From JAAOZP01 sp038848185 (GTDB lineage Archaea; Thermoproteota; EX4484-205; JAAOZP01), in assembly GCA_038848185.1 (NCBI GenBank), contig JAWCNV010000028.1, positions 1 to 14,105 of the forward strand: DNA of 14,105 bases. Reading direction: 5' to 3'. The stretch's first letter is position 1. Each line of letters starts with the position of its first letter. This document shows, one piece after another, positions 6,667 through 14,000 of this stretch. Made by a program: the position numbers and the translations under genes. The notes below the pieces were generated by a model that was not told the origin of the DNA, made no database searches, and saw nothing but the letters and a program-made list of their open reading frames with translations.

Positions 6667-6876
6667 TTACTCTTCTGTGACAAGCCCTTTATCCTTGAGC
6701 CTTTTCAAAACAGCATCCAGCTCCCATAGGTGACAAGGGGTAGCCCGCCATATTTTTGAAACAGGCATACGCTTACCCTCCCTCAAAACCTCGTAAACCT
6801 TTTGCTCAAGATCATCAAGATCAGCCTTCTCAAGCAGGTATTCATGAGGCCCTAAGATAACCCATTCGTCAACCAT
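6667..6876 (-). CDS. Small winged-helix protein
   Basis: A 69-residue acidic and basic protein without cysteine clusters. After a short N-terminal segment (VDEWVILGPHEYLLEKADL) it has a compact helix-turn-helix pattern: LEQKVYEVLREGKRMPVSKIW, then HLWELDAVLKRLKDKGLVTEE. The last part looks like a recognition helix followed by the wing of a winged-helix domain. Such small archaeal proteins are conserved and presumed DNA- or RNA-binding regulators, but I know of no assigned target. The start at ATG 6876 has a TATA-like box about 29 nt upstream. The gene is divergent from argininosuccinate synthase across a 102-bp shared region, so control of that gene is possible but not shown. Confidence 0.75.
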   Translation of the reverse strand: MVDEWVILGPHEYLLEKADLDDLEQKVYEVLREGKRMPVSKIWRATPCHLWELDAVLKRLKDKGLVTEE

Positions 6877-6901
6877 TCCGGGTTAGGTAAGTACAGCAGC
6901 A

Positions 6902-6909
6902 GTATATTG
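6902..6909 (-). promoter_or_regulatory. TATA-like box of the winged-helix gene
   Basis: The minus strand reads CAATATAC and is centred 29-30 nt before ATG 6876. It sits about 40 bp from the oppositely directed box of the argininosuccinate synthase gene, so both promoters share one short control region. Confidence 0.4.
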
Positions 6910-6944
6910 GTTTTATGCTGGAGCAGTCATAATCTCACGGAATA

Positions 6945-6954
6945 GCTTAAATAC
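6945..6954 (+). promoter_or_regulatory. TATA-like box of argininosuccinate synthase gene
   Basis: GCTTAAATAC has its AT core centred 29-30 nt before ATG 6979. A second AT-rich element, GTTTAAAAC at 6961-6969, is too close to the start to act as a TATA box. Confidence 0.5.
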
Positions 6955-6978
6955 ATGAGCGTTTAAAACGCCTACCAA

Positions 6979-8163
6979 ATGCCGGGGAAAGTTGTTTCAA
7001 CATACTCAGGCGGCTTGGACTCAACCCTCATAACGATACTGCTTAAAGAAAAGTATGGTTATGATGAGATAATTCCTGTTCTAGCTGATGTTGGTCAGGG
7101 AGAGGAGGAGATCAGGATTGCTTATGAAAGAGCTGAGAAGCTGGGCTTGAAAATACGTTTCATAGATGCTAAACACGAGTTCGCCACGGAATACATATTC
7201 AGGTGTGTCAAGGCGAATGGAAGCTACGAGGGTTACCCGGTTGGAACCTCCATGACTAGAGTTCTAATCGCTTCAAAGGCTGCTGAAATAGCCAAGAAAG
7301 AGGGGGCTGAGGCTGTTGCACACGGTTGCACTGGAAAAGGTAATGACCAGTTCAGGATGGAGGTTGCAGTAAAATACGTTGCCCCTGAGCTGAAGGTGAT
7401 AGCCCCCGTTAGAGAGCTTAATCTTTCAAGGTTTGAGGAGGAGGAGCTTCTGAGAAAATACGGTGTGGAACCTAAGAAGCCGAAGGGGAAGCTTGGCGGA
7501 GACGTGAACATGTGGTCCCACTCAATAGGAAGTGGCCAAGTTGAGGATCTTTACACGCAGTATCCTGAGGACTATATTTGGGCAGTTCACCCTGAGAAGG
7601 CTCCTGACACCCCTCAGAAGATTCAAATCACCTATGATAAAGGTGTCCCTGTTGAAGTAGATGGAGTAAAGGATCCTGTTGAAATCATATTCTACTTGAA
7701 CAGGGTTGGCGGGCAGCACGGTGTTGGAAGAATAGACATTATTGAAGACGGTATTCTCGGTCTTAAATCTAGAGAACTCTATGAGGCTCCTGCCGCCACA
7801 ATACTTCTCTCAACGCACGCGAATCTTGAGCAGCTGACGCTTACTAAGGAGCAGCTTAAGGTTAAGAGGGAGATAGATAAGATTTGGGCTGAAATTGTCT
7901 ACCACGGGATGTGGCTTCATCCTCTTAGAAGAGACCTAGATGCGTTTATAGACTCGACGCAAAGATATGTTTCAGGCAGGCTTGACGTGAAGCTTTACAA
8001 GGGTAACGTGGAGGTTGTTGGTAGAGAGTCTAAAAAGGGGCTTTTCTCACCTGAACTCAGGTCTGTTAAGAAAGCGGGTTTCGACCAGAGGGATGCTACG
8101 GGAGCAGTTAAGCTCTACGCACTACCATACCAGCTTTACGGTAAGAGGGAGACACCTGAGTAA
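6979..8163 (+). CDS. argG: Argininosuccinate synthase
   Basis: A 394-residue cytoplasmic enzyme that joins citrulline and aspartate with ATP to give argininosuccinate, the penultimate step of arginine synthesis. The PP-loop VVSTYSGGLDSTL (residues 5-17) binds ATP, with Ser where most family members have Thr after GGLD. GCTGKGNDQFRME (about 116-128) is the hallmark citrulline/aspartate-binding block. GGDVNMWSHSIGSGQVEDL (about 173-191) replaces the usual SIDxNLWGRSIEGGxLEDP and is somewhat divergent. GGQHGVGRIDIIEDGILGLKSRELYEAPAATIL follows in two parts from about 244. LDAFIDSTQRYVSGRL and VKLYKGNVEVVGRES near the C-terminus complete the fold. The length is normal. Neither argH nor carbamoyl-transfer genes are adjacent. 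The start at ATG is five residues before the PP-loop strand and has a well-placed TATA-like box. Confidence 0.97.
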   Translation: MPGKVVSTYSGGLDSTLITILLKEKYGYDEIIPVLADVGQGEEEIRIAYERAEKLGLKIRFIDAKHEFATEYIFRCVKANGSYEGYPVGTSMTRVLIASKAAEIAKKEGAEAVAHGCTGKGNDQFRMEVAVKYVAPELKVIAPVRELNLSRFEEEELLRKYGVEPKKPKGKLGGDVNMWSHSIGSGQVEDLYTQYPEDYIWAVHPEKAPDTPQKIQITYDKGVPVEVDGVKDPVEIIFYLNRVGGQHGVGRIDIIEDGILGLKSRELYEAPAATILLSTHANLEQLTLTKEQLKVKREIDKIWAEIVYHGMWLHPLRRDLDAFIDSTQRYVSGRLDVKLYKGNVEVVGRESKKGLFSPELRSVKKAGFDQRDATGAVKLYALPYQLYGKRETPE

Positions 8164-8177
8164 GCCACCTTACTACA

Positions 8178-8188
8178 TTTCTTTTTTA
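8178..8188 (+). terminator. Oligo-T terminator after argininosuccinate synthase gene
   Basis: A pyrimidine run, TTTCTTTTTT, begins about 15 nt after the stop codon. Archaeal RNA polymerase commonly stops at such oligo-T stretches without a hairpin. No strong stem is visible before it. Confidence 0.4.
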
Positions 8189-8288
8189 TAGCTTAATAAA
8201 AAGGGCCTATTAGCTCGCCTTCCCATTAGGAACAAGCTTTTTCTTAGGGAAACTGTTTTAGGGAGGCATATAGAGTAGTTAGAGCAGC

Positions 8289-9491
8289 ATGGCTGAGGGA
8301 ACAATCATAGTATACTCTAAGCACTGGCTTGCAGTATTCCTGCTCATCGGATTCATCGCTGCAGGACTAATAGCGTCATCCTTCATTCTCTACTCAGCAT
8401 TAACAGAGCTCTCCGACAAGGTGGGTGGCATGGAGCTTGCAGTAAAACGGTTAAGCGATGATGTTAACAGAATTAAGGATCTTCATCTAAGTCCAAGCCT
8501 AGCCTATTTCAACGTAAACTTCACAGAGATATATGAGAAAACGATAAGAGGGGTAGTGATGATAACCGGCTTGACCCAAGGTCTTTTAACCGATGAAGTT
8601 GGCCTAGGCTCAGGCTTCACAGTAAAATACGATTCCTCATACTACATTATAACTAACTATCATGTTGTGAAGGATGCACGCGACTTAGTTGTCACCTTCT
8701 TCAACGGGGAGAGCTATCCTGCTGGTGTAGTAGGTGTAGACCCCTACAGCGACTTAGCTGTGGTGAATTGCACAGCTCCCGCTAGGCTTTACACCCCTCT
8801 TAACGTAACGTTTAGCAGCACCTTGAGAGTAGGAGACCTAGTCATAGCCATAGGGAATCCGTTCGGCCTAGCTGGAACAATGACTACAGGAGTCATAAGC
8901 CAGCTCGGCAGGACGATAACAAGCGAGTTCACCGGGGGGTATGCCATAGCCAACGTAATTCAGACGAGTGCACCGATAAACCCTGGTAATTCTGGCGGAC
9001 CACTGCTAAACGCGAGAGGCGAGGTTGTCGGGATGAATACAGCCATAGTTAGTGAGAGTCAAGGTGTCGGCTTTGCTGTTCCCTCAAACACAATCTTAAG
9101 AGAACTATCCTACTTGATAGAAACTGGTGCCTACGATATGCATCCGTGGCTCGGATTAAAAGGTGTCAACTTGGACTATTATATTGCTAAGGCGGCTGGC
9201 CTGAATATAACCTACGGATGGCTTATTCAAGAAGTCATGCCTGAAGGACCCTCAGATAAGGCGGGCTTAAAAGGAGGAACCAGCACAGTAACGGTTCAGG
9301 GAAGAGAGATAAAGATTGGCGGAGACCTGATAATCTCTGTAGAGGGATACCCTGTTAAAAGCAATGATGATATTGCTAGAATACTGGAAGAATACACCTA
9401 CCCCGGCAAAGCTGTGAATGTAACTATAGTTAGAAATAATCAGCTAATGGTAATTCAAGTAACGCTTGGTAAGAGACCCCCGCCTTCTTAA
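8289..9491 (+). CDS. Membrane-anchored HtrA/Deg-type serine protease with PDZ domain
   Basis: A 400-residue protein that degrades or monitors damaged proteins outside the cytoplasmic membrane. One N-terminal membrane helix (about 12-36) acts as a signal anchor. A short helical linker with coiled-coil character (37-66) follows. The trypsin-like domain (about 78-275) carries the full catalytic triad: H125 in ITNYHVV, D155 in DPYSDLAVV, and S235 in NPGNSGGPLL. AIGNPFGL (187-194) and GVGFAVPS (259-266) are typical HtrA motifs. A single PDZ domain (about 285-395) with WLGLKG and AGLKGG ends the protein. One PDZ domain and a membrane anchor resemble DegS or many archaeal HtrA proteins more than DegP. 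The ATG start is supported by the membrane segment; the promoter is weak (GTTTTAGG about 31 nt upstream). The gene is convergent with trpS across 8 bp. Confidence 0.95.
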   Translation: MAEGTIIVYSKHWLAVFLLIGFIAAGLIASSFILYSALTELSDKVGGMELAVKRLSDDVNRIKDLHLSPSLAYFNVNFTEIYEKTIRGVVMITGLTQGLLTDEVGLGSGFTVKYDSSYYIITNYHVVKDARDLVVTFFNGESYPAGVVGVDPYSDLAVVNCTAPARLYTPLNVTFSSTLRVGDLVIAIGNPFGLAGTMTTGVISQLGRTITSEFTGGYAIANVIQTSAPINPGNSGGPLLNARGEVVGMNTAIVSESQGVGFAVPSNTILRELSYLIETGAYDMHPWLGLKGVNLDYYIAKAAGLNITYGWLIQEVMPEGPSDKAGLKGGTSTVTVQGREIKIGGDLIISVEGYPVKSNDDIARILEEYTYPGKAVNVTIVRNNQLMVIQVTLGKRPPPS

Positions 9492-9499
9492 TCTTTAAC

Positions 9500-10654
9500 C
9501 TACTCTATTGTTTTGCTCCACATCTCTCTTGAGAGCTTACCGTCATACTTCATTAGCCTGAGTTTTTCCTTGGCCTCTTTCCGCCGAGCGTTGTGTTTCT
9601 CCAGAAAACTATTAACCTTCTCTATGAGGATTTCTTTAAGGTCGCCGCTCAGCATTCTTCCTGAGGAATAGTCTTCCCGAATCTTCTCGAGCCGCCCATC
9701 ATCCTCCTCGAAGAAGAAGTGGAGCCACTGGTAGGAAACATCTATGTCAGGGTTACCTCCGAGCCTCCTATGTTCCTCGACAGTAGGCTGTCCCCCTGAG
9801 AAGGCTTGGAATATTTTCTTTCTAACACTCTTCTTATCCTCGTTCAAGTAGATAGCGCTCTCCGGCTGTGAGGCACTCATCTTACCTGCCGGGCCTGTTA
9901 AGGGAGGCAGGAATTTACTGTGGATCGCAGCAGTTTTATAGTATCCGAAGCCCTCAGCAATATCCCTCTGAATCCTCCAGTAAGGGTCTTGATCTATCGC
10001 CGCAGGTATCAGACACCTCTTCTTCTCGAAGAAAGTTACACATATCTGGAAGGCGGGGTAGAAGATCATGCCGATGTTGGTCTGCATATCGAAGCCGAAG
10101 ACAGCTCTAACCCAGCTGAAATTTATCTTCTTAGCAATCTTAAGAGTCATTGGATACATGTTCCTAACGTACTCTATATCTTGGAATATGAAGGTCTTAT
10201 CAGGGTCGAACCCTACTGCAGCAATATCCAGCGCATTCTCGTAGGACCATTTTCTGACATCCTCCATCGTTAGGTTCCTACTCTCCTCAAGAAACTTCTC
10301 GTCATCCGTCAACTCAATGTAAACGTTGCACTTGAACCTGTCTTGAAGCCATTTAGTGAAGTAAAACGAAATTACGTGCCCCAATGTCATAGGCCCGCTT
10401 GGACCTCTACCAGTATAGAGGAAGAAACCTTTTCCAGCCTCATGATCATCCAAAACCTTGTCCAGATCCCTGTGGGAGAAGAATATTCCTCTCCTTAGGA
10501 GGAGGTGGTTCTCGCCGGCAAGCCTAACAAGCCTATCCCTAAGCTCGGAAGTAAGGGGTTCTGTTCCAAATTCCCTTATGAGCCTCTCGTAGTCCACTAC
10601 TCCCTCAACGGTCCACGGGGTTACTTTGAAGCCTTCGTCTTCCGGAGATCCCAT
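9500..10654 (-). CDS. trpS: Tryptophanyl-tRNA synthetase (archaeal type)
   Basis: A class I aminoacyl-tRNA synthetase that charges tRNA-Trp. Counting from ATG 10654, the enzyme has 384 residues. GRGPSGPMTLGHVISF (about 82-97) contains the HIGH-like TLGH motif. ELTDDEKF (114-121), FGFDMQTNIGMIFYPAFQ (186-203) and PAAIDQDPYWRIQRD (217-231) are typical of the archaeal and eukaryotic TrpRS group. GPAGKMSASQPES (254-266) contains KMSAS, the KMSKS equivalent. The N-terminal 60 residues form the extra region of archaeal and eukaryotic TrpRS that short bacterial enzymes lack. A GTG at 10657 lies directly upstream of the ATG, and either could be used; the TATA-like box is centred 28 nt from the GTG and 31 nt from the ATG. 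No riboswitch or leader peptide is evident. The identification is firm. Confidence 0.96.
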   Translation of the reverse strand: MGSPEDEGFKVTPWTVEGVVDYERLIREFGTEPLTSELRDRLVRLAGENHLLLRRGIFFSHRDLDKVLDDHEAGKGFFLYTGRGPSGPMTLGHVISFYFTKWLQDRFKCNVYIELTDDEKFLEESRNLTMEDVRKWSYENALDIAAVGFDPDKTFIFQDIEYVRNMYPMTLKIAKKINFSWVRAVFGFDMQTNIGMIFYPAFQICVTFFEKKRCLIPAAIDQDPYWRIQRDIAEGFGYYKTAAIHSKFLPPLTGPAGKMSASQPESAIYLNEDKKSVRKKIFQAFSGGQPTVEEHRRLGGNPDIDVSYQWLHFFFEEDDGRLEKIREDYSSGRMLSGDLKEILIEKVNSFLEKHNARRKEAKEKLRLMKYDGKLSREMWSKTIE

Positions 10655-10680
10655 CACACAGAGGCAGGCCGGCTAGATTT

Positions 10681-10688
10681 TATTTAAA
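10681..10688 (-). promoter_or_regulatory. TATA-like box of trpS
   Basis: The minus strand reads TTTAAATA, a near-consensus archaeal TATA element, 28-31 nt before the GTG/ATG start pair. This implies a leaderless or almost leaderless mRNA. Confidence 0.6.
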
Positions 10689-10726
10689 CCTTTAGAGCCG
10701 ATTATTGGAATTGCCGCCTAGTTAAA

Positions 10727-10757
10727 CTAACATCTATCACCCTGTGATACGTGTTAG
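10727..10757 (+). repeat. 31-nt near-perfect palindrome
   Basis: The outer arms CTAACA/TGTTAG and inner arms ATCAC/GTGAT, with an extra T-A pair, surround a CCT centre. Twelve of fourteen positions pair, and the two others are a T-G and a C-C. It could be an operator for a dimeric regulator, a hairpin in a transcript or the end of an element. It lies about 70 nt before the trpS start and about 150 nt before the nearest cellulase start. Confidence 0.55.
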
Positions 10758-10877
10758 CGAAGCCTAGAAAAAGATCATCCTGTGTACCTATATCTTTACA
10801 CATCTTTTCCCATTCTAAACGTTATCCTTTCATTAATTAAAACCAAGTTACGGAAGATGCGACAAGGCAATAGATAC

Positions 10878-10885
10878 TTTTAATA
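10878..10885 (+). promoter_or_regulatory. TATA-like box for the upstream cellulase start
   Basis: TTTTAATA is centred 26-27 nt before ATG 10908. It would give a leaderless mRNA beginning at that ATG and a protein with 43 extra residues before the signal peptide, or an mRNA with a leader of about 130 nt if translation starts at 11037. Confidence 0.4.
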
Positions 10886-10999
10886 ACTCAGTATCTTCTT
10901 TAAGCTCATGAATGTTGGATCAAAATCATTTTCAGGAAAGCGGTCCTATACGGATTCCGAGTTCTATAATCCTTCTGAGGCTTTGAAGCAATGTAGACC

Positions 11000-11007
11000 T
11001 ATAAAAA
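11000..11007 (+). promoter_or_regulatory. TATA-like box for the downstream cellulase start
   Basis: TATAAAAA is centred about 33 nt before ATG 11037, and a second AT run, TTTTTAAT at 11011-11018, is centred about 22 nt before it. Either could drive a transcript that begins just before the signal-peptide start. The element overlaps the in-frame extension, so it could also be chance. Confidence 0.4.
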
Positions 11008-11036
11008 TCCTTTTTAATGCTTCATTGCAACAGGCA

Positions 11037-14000
11037 ATGAGGTTTAAAAGCGTAATCAGTATCATGGTTTTAACAATTCTATTAACTCAATATTTCAGCT
11101 TCACAGGTACATCACAATCCGGTCAGATTGTCTTATCTTATGACTTTAATACGCGTAGAGGTGAGACCAATAGATGGGTGGATGTTAATGGCGATAGTAA
11201 CTATGACTACCGTGTAGACATTAACAACTGGAATATCAGAAGTGCTAGTGGCGGAATCACTATGACGTTCGACCCAAGTACTATTACACTCTCAGTAACA
11301 GCCAACATCCAGAACGCTCAGCCAGTCACATGGGTTAACGGTTATCCGGAGATTTATTTTGGTAGAAAGCCGTGGGACACACAATATGCCAATGGCCTCG
11401 GAGTTGATTTTCCATTAAAAGTAGCAGACCTTGCCTCTAGGTCTCTACCAGTATCATTCTCCATTGATATTCAGAGCCTGCATCCACCTATGAGCTTCAA
11501 CATGGCCGCAGACGCGTGGATAGTAAGGCAAAGCGTAGCGAATAGCCCTAGTAAAGCACCTTCGCAGGGAGATGTTGAGCTCATGGTCTGGGTCTTCAGC
11601 CAGAATCTTGGTCCCGCGGGAAGCAAGGTTGGCGAGGAGAGTATAGGCGGCAGGGCTTGGGAAGTCTGGAGAATGGAAAGCGTCTCGTGGGGAGGCTGGC
11701 AGTATATAGCTTTTGTACCTAAAGGATGGAGTCTTACAAAGGGTTCTATAAGCTACGATATAGCTGAATTCGTCAGGGCAACAGCTAGGTACACTACCTT
11801 CGACATATCTAATCACTACCTGCTCAACTGGGAGATAGGGACAGAGTGGGGAGCGATGAACTCTGACGGTATCGCGCAGTTTCAGTGGACCATATCAGGC
11901 TTCAGAGTTAACACGACCTTGGTTTCACCGTCACCAGCATATGATTTTGAAACAGGAAAAGAAAATTGGAATGGTTGGGATGCTATAACCTCTGTCACAC
12001 AGACTACTACAGATGCTAAGATCGGTGTTGGAAGTCTGAAATGCTACTTTAATCAATCTATTAACGAGGATGGAAAAATATCTGTAACATTCAGCTCTCT
12101 TAAGAATCTTAGCGGCATGAGGCTTTCAGCATGGGTTAAGGTTCCTACTCGAGACTTCATGATTAAAATCTTCGCACAGGATGAAGATTGGACGTGGCTC
12201 GACGCAGGAGGAGTAGATGCTCCACCACCCAATATGTGGGCCCAAGTAACATGGGATCTTCCAAAGTCAACAGTCGACGGTTTCGACCCAACTAAAATCA
12301 AGAGGGTTGGAGTAATGTTCGGAAGATGGGGCAAGCCGAAGTGGAATGGCTACGTTTATATGGATGCTTTCGGCTGGCAGCCTATCCCACCGCCTACAGA
12401 TACCCCTCTTACGCTTCCCTCAGGAATGTTCAGAGGCATCAATATTGGTAATGCTTTGGAGGCGCCCTATGAAGGCGGATGGGGGGTCGTGATCAAGGAT
12501 GAATACTTCCGAATAATAAAAGAGGCAGGATTTGACACCGTAAGGATACCAATAAGATGGTCTGCCCACGCGTCGCAAAACCCACCTTACACTATTGATG
12601 AAAACTTCTTCAAGAGGGTTGACCATGTTGTTAACAAAGCTCTTGAACAGGGCTTAACCACAATAATAAACATTCATCATTACGAGGAGATAGTACAGAA
12701 CCCCGATAAGCATAGCGGCCGATTCCTAGCACTCTGGAGGCAAATAGCAGAAAGATATAAAAACTATTCTGAGAGACTTTATTTTGAGCTTTTAAATGAA
12801 CCTTGTTTACAACTGACAAGCGATATTTGGAACCAGTTTGTCAAGGATGCTTTGAACGTTATAAGGACTACAAACCCGACTAGGAAGGTTATAATAGGGC
12901 CAACGAACTGGAATAGCGTATACCATTTAAAATACCTAGAAGTACCTGATGACCCGAATATTATAGTGACTTTCCACTTCTACACTCCCTTTGAATTCAC
13001 TCACCAAGGCGCGGAGTGGGTGGATCAACCTCCAACACTAGGTAGAATGTGGAGTGGTACTGACGTTGAAAAGAACCAGATTATGAATGAACTGAACATA
13101 GCTTTCGAATGGGCCGCTCAACGTAATCTCCCGCTTCTCATGGGAGAATTTGGAGCATACTCGAAGGCGGATATGGATTCAAGAGCAAGATGGACCTCGT
13201 TCGTGGCAAGGGAAGCAGAGAAAAGAGGAATAGCATGGTGCTACTGGGAGTTCTGCTCCGGATTCGGAGCCTATGACCCTGTTAAAAACGAGTGGAGAGA
13301 ACCACTCCTTAATGCCTTAATTCCAGAACAGCCTAAATTAGCCTCGGTTGCGAGTATAAATCTTTCTAAAAATCTGATAAGGCCTTGGGAGAACATAACG
13401 ATAACCGGCAGGGTTAGTCCTGCTAGAATTACAAGCGTCATTATTAAAGCATCTACTGACCAAGTTAAATGGATGAATATAGCTCAAGTGAACTCAGCTA
13501 ATGATGGCACATACTCGTACACTTGGACGCCAAATGATACCGAAGTGACCTACTACTTGCACTCCTCCACGCCTGCATCAGCCGGATACGTAGCTGCAGA
13601 AAGCAGTGTAGTAAGCCTTAGCGTCACCATGGTGCCAGACGCTCTTCAACAGTCCTTTCTAAATATTACTCTTCCAACTGGAGAAAAATGCGGCATTAAG
13701 GCTTGTTCAACATCAACCTTTTTAAATGTAGGTATAGATACTTCAGAACATAAGATAATTGCTACAGTATCTGGATCAGATGGAACAACTGGTATAACTG
13801 CAATCTTCCTCCCGAAGAAGCTACTAGACACGTATGGAGTCACCACAGGCGACATACTTCTAACTGTAGACGGTGTGGAAACAATCCCTTATGCGATTAC
13901 GTCACCCGCAGGATGTGTCATCATCATAACATATTTTCATAGTGGCCATACATTCACAGTTTATTATGCGACTTACCAGCTTATGTTGAACGTTAAAGAC

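Larger units (their letters stand above)
10689..11036 (+). other. Intergenic region between trpS and the cellulase gene
   Basis: About 350 bases carry no reading frame that I can support, apart from a possible 43-codon extension of the cellulase gene (10908-11036). I see no tRNA-like fold, no RNA box motifs and no transposon ends. The region holds the 31-nt palindrome at 10727-10757 and TATA-like boxes at 10878-10885 and 11000-11007 on the plus strand. A pyrimidine-rich stretch around 10791-10832 has no clear role. It looks like a control region of two divergent genes. Confidence 0.5.

Noticed and set aside
9492..9499. Possible terminator between the protease and trpS genes
   Set aside because: The gap is only 8 bp and holds no hairpin or oligo-T run; any termination signals must lie inside the opposing genes.
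9868..10273. Two overlapping plus-strand frames opposite trpS
   Set aside because: They are shadows of the synthetase gene, which has all class I motifs in its own frame.
11454..11816. Minus-strand open frame of 120 codons in the cellulase gene
   Set aside because: It is antisense to the well-supported GH12 domain and shows no motif.
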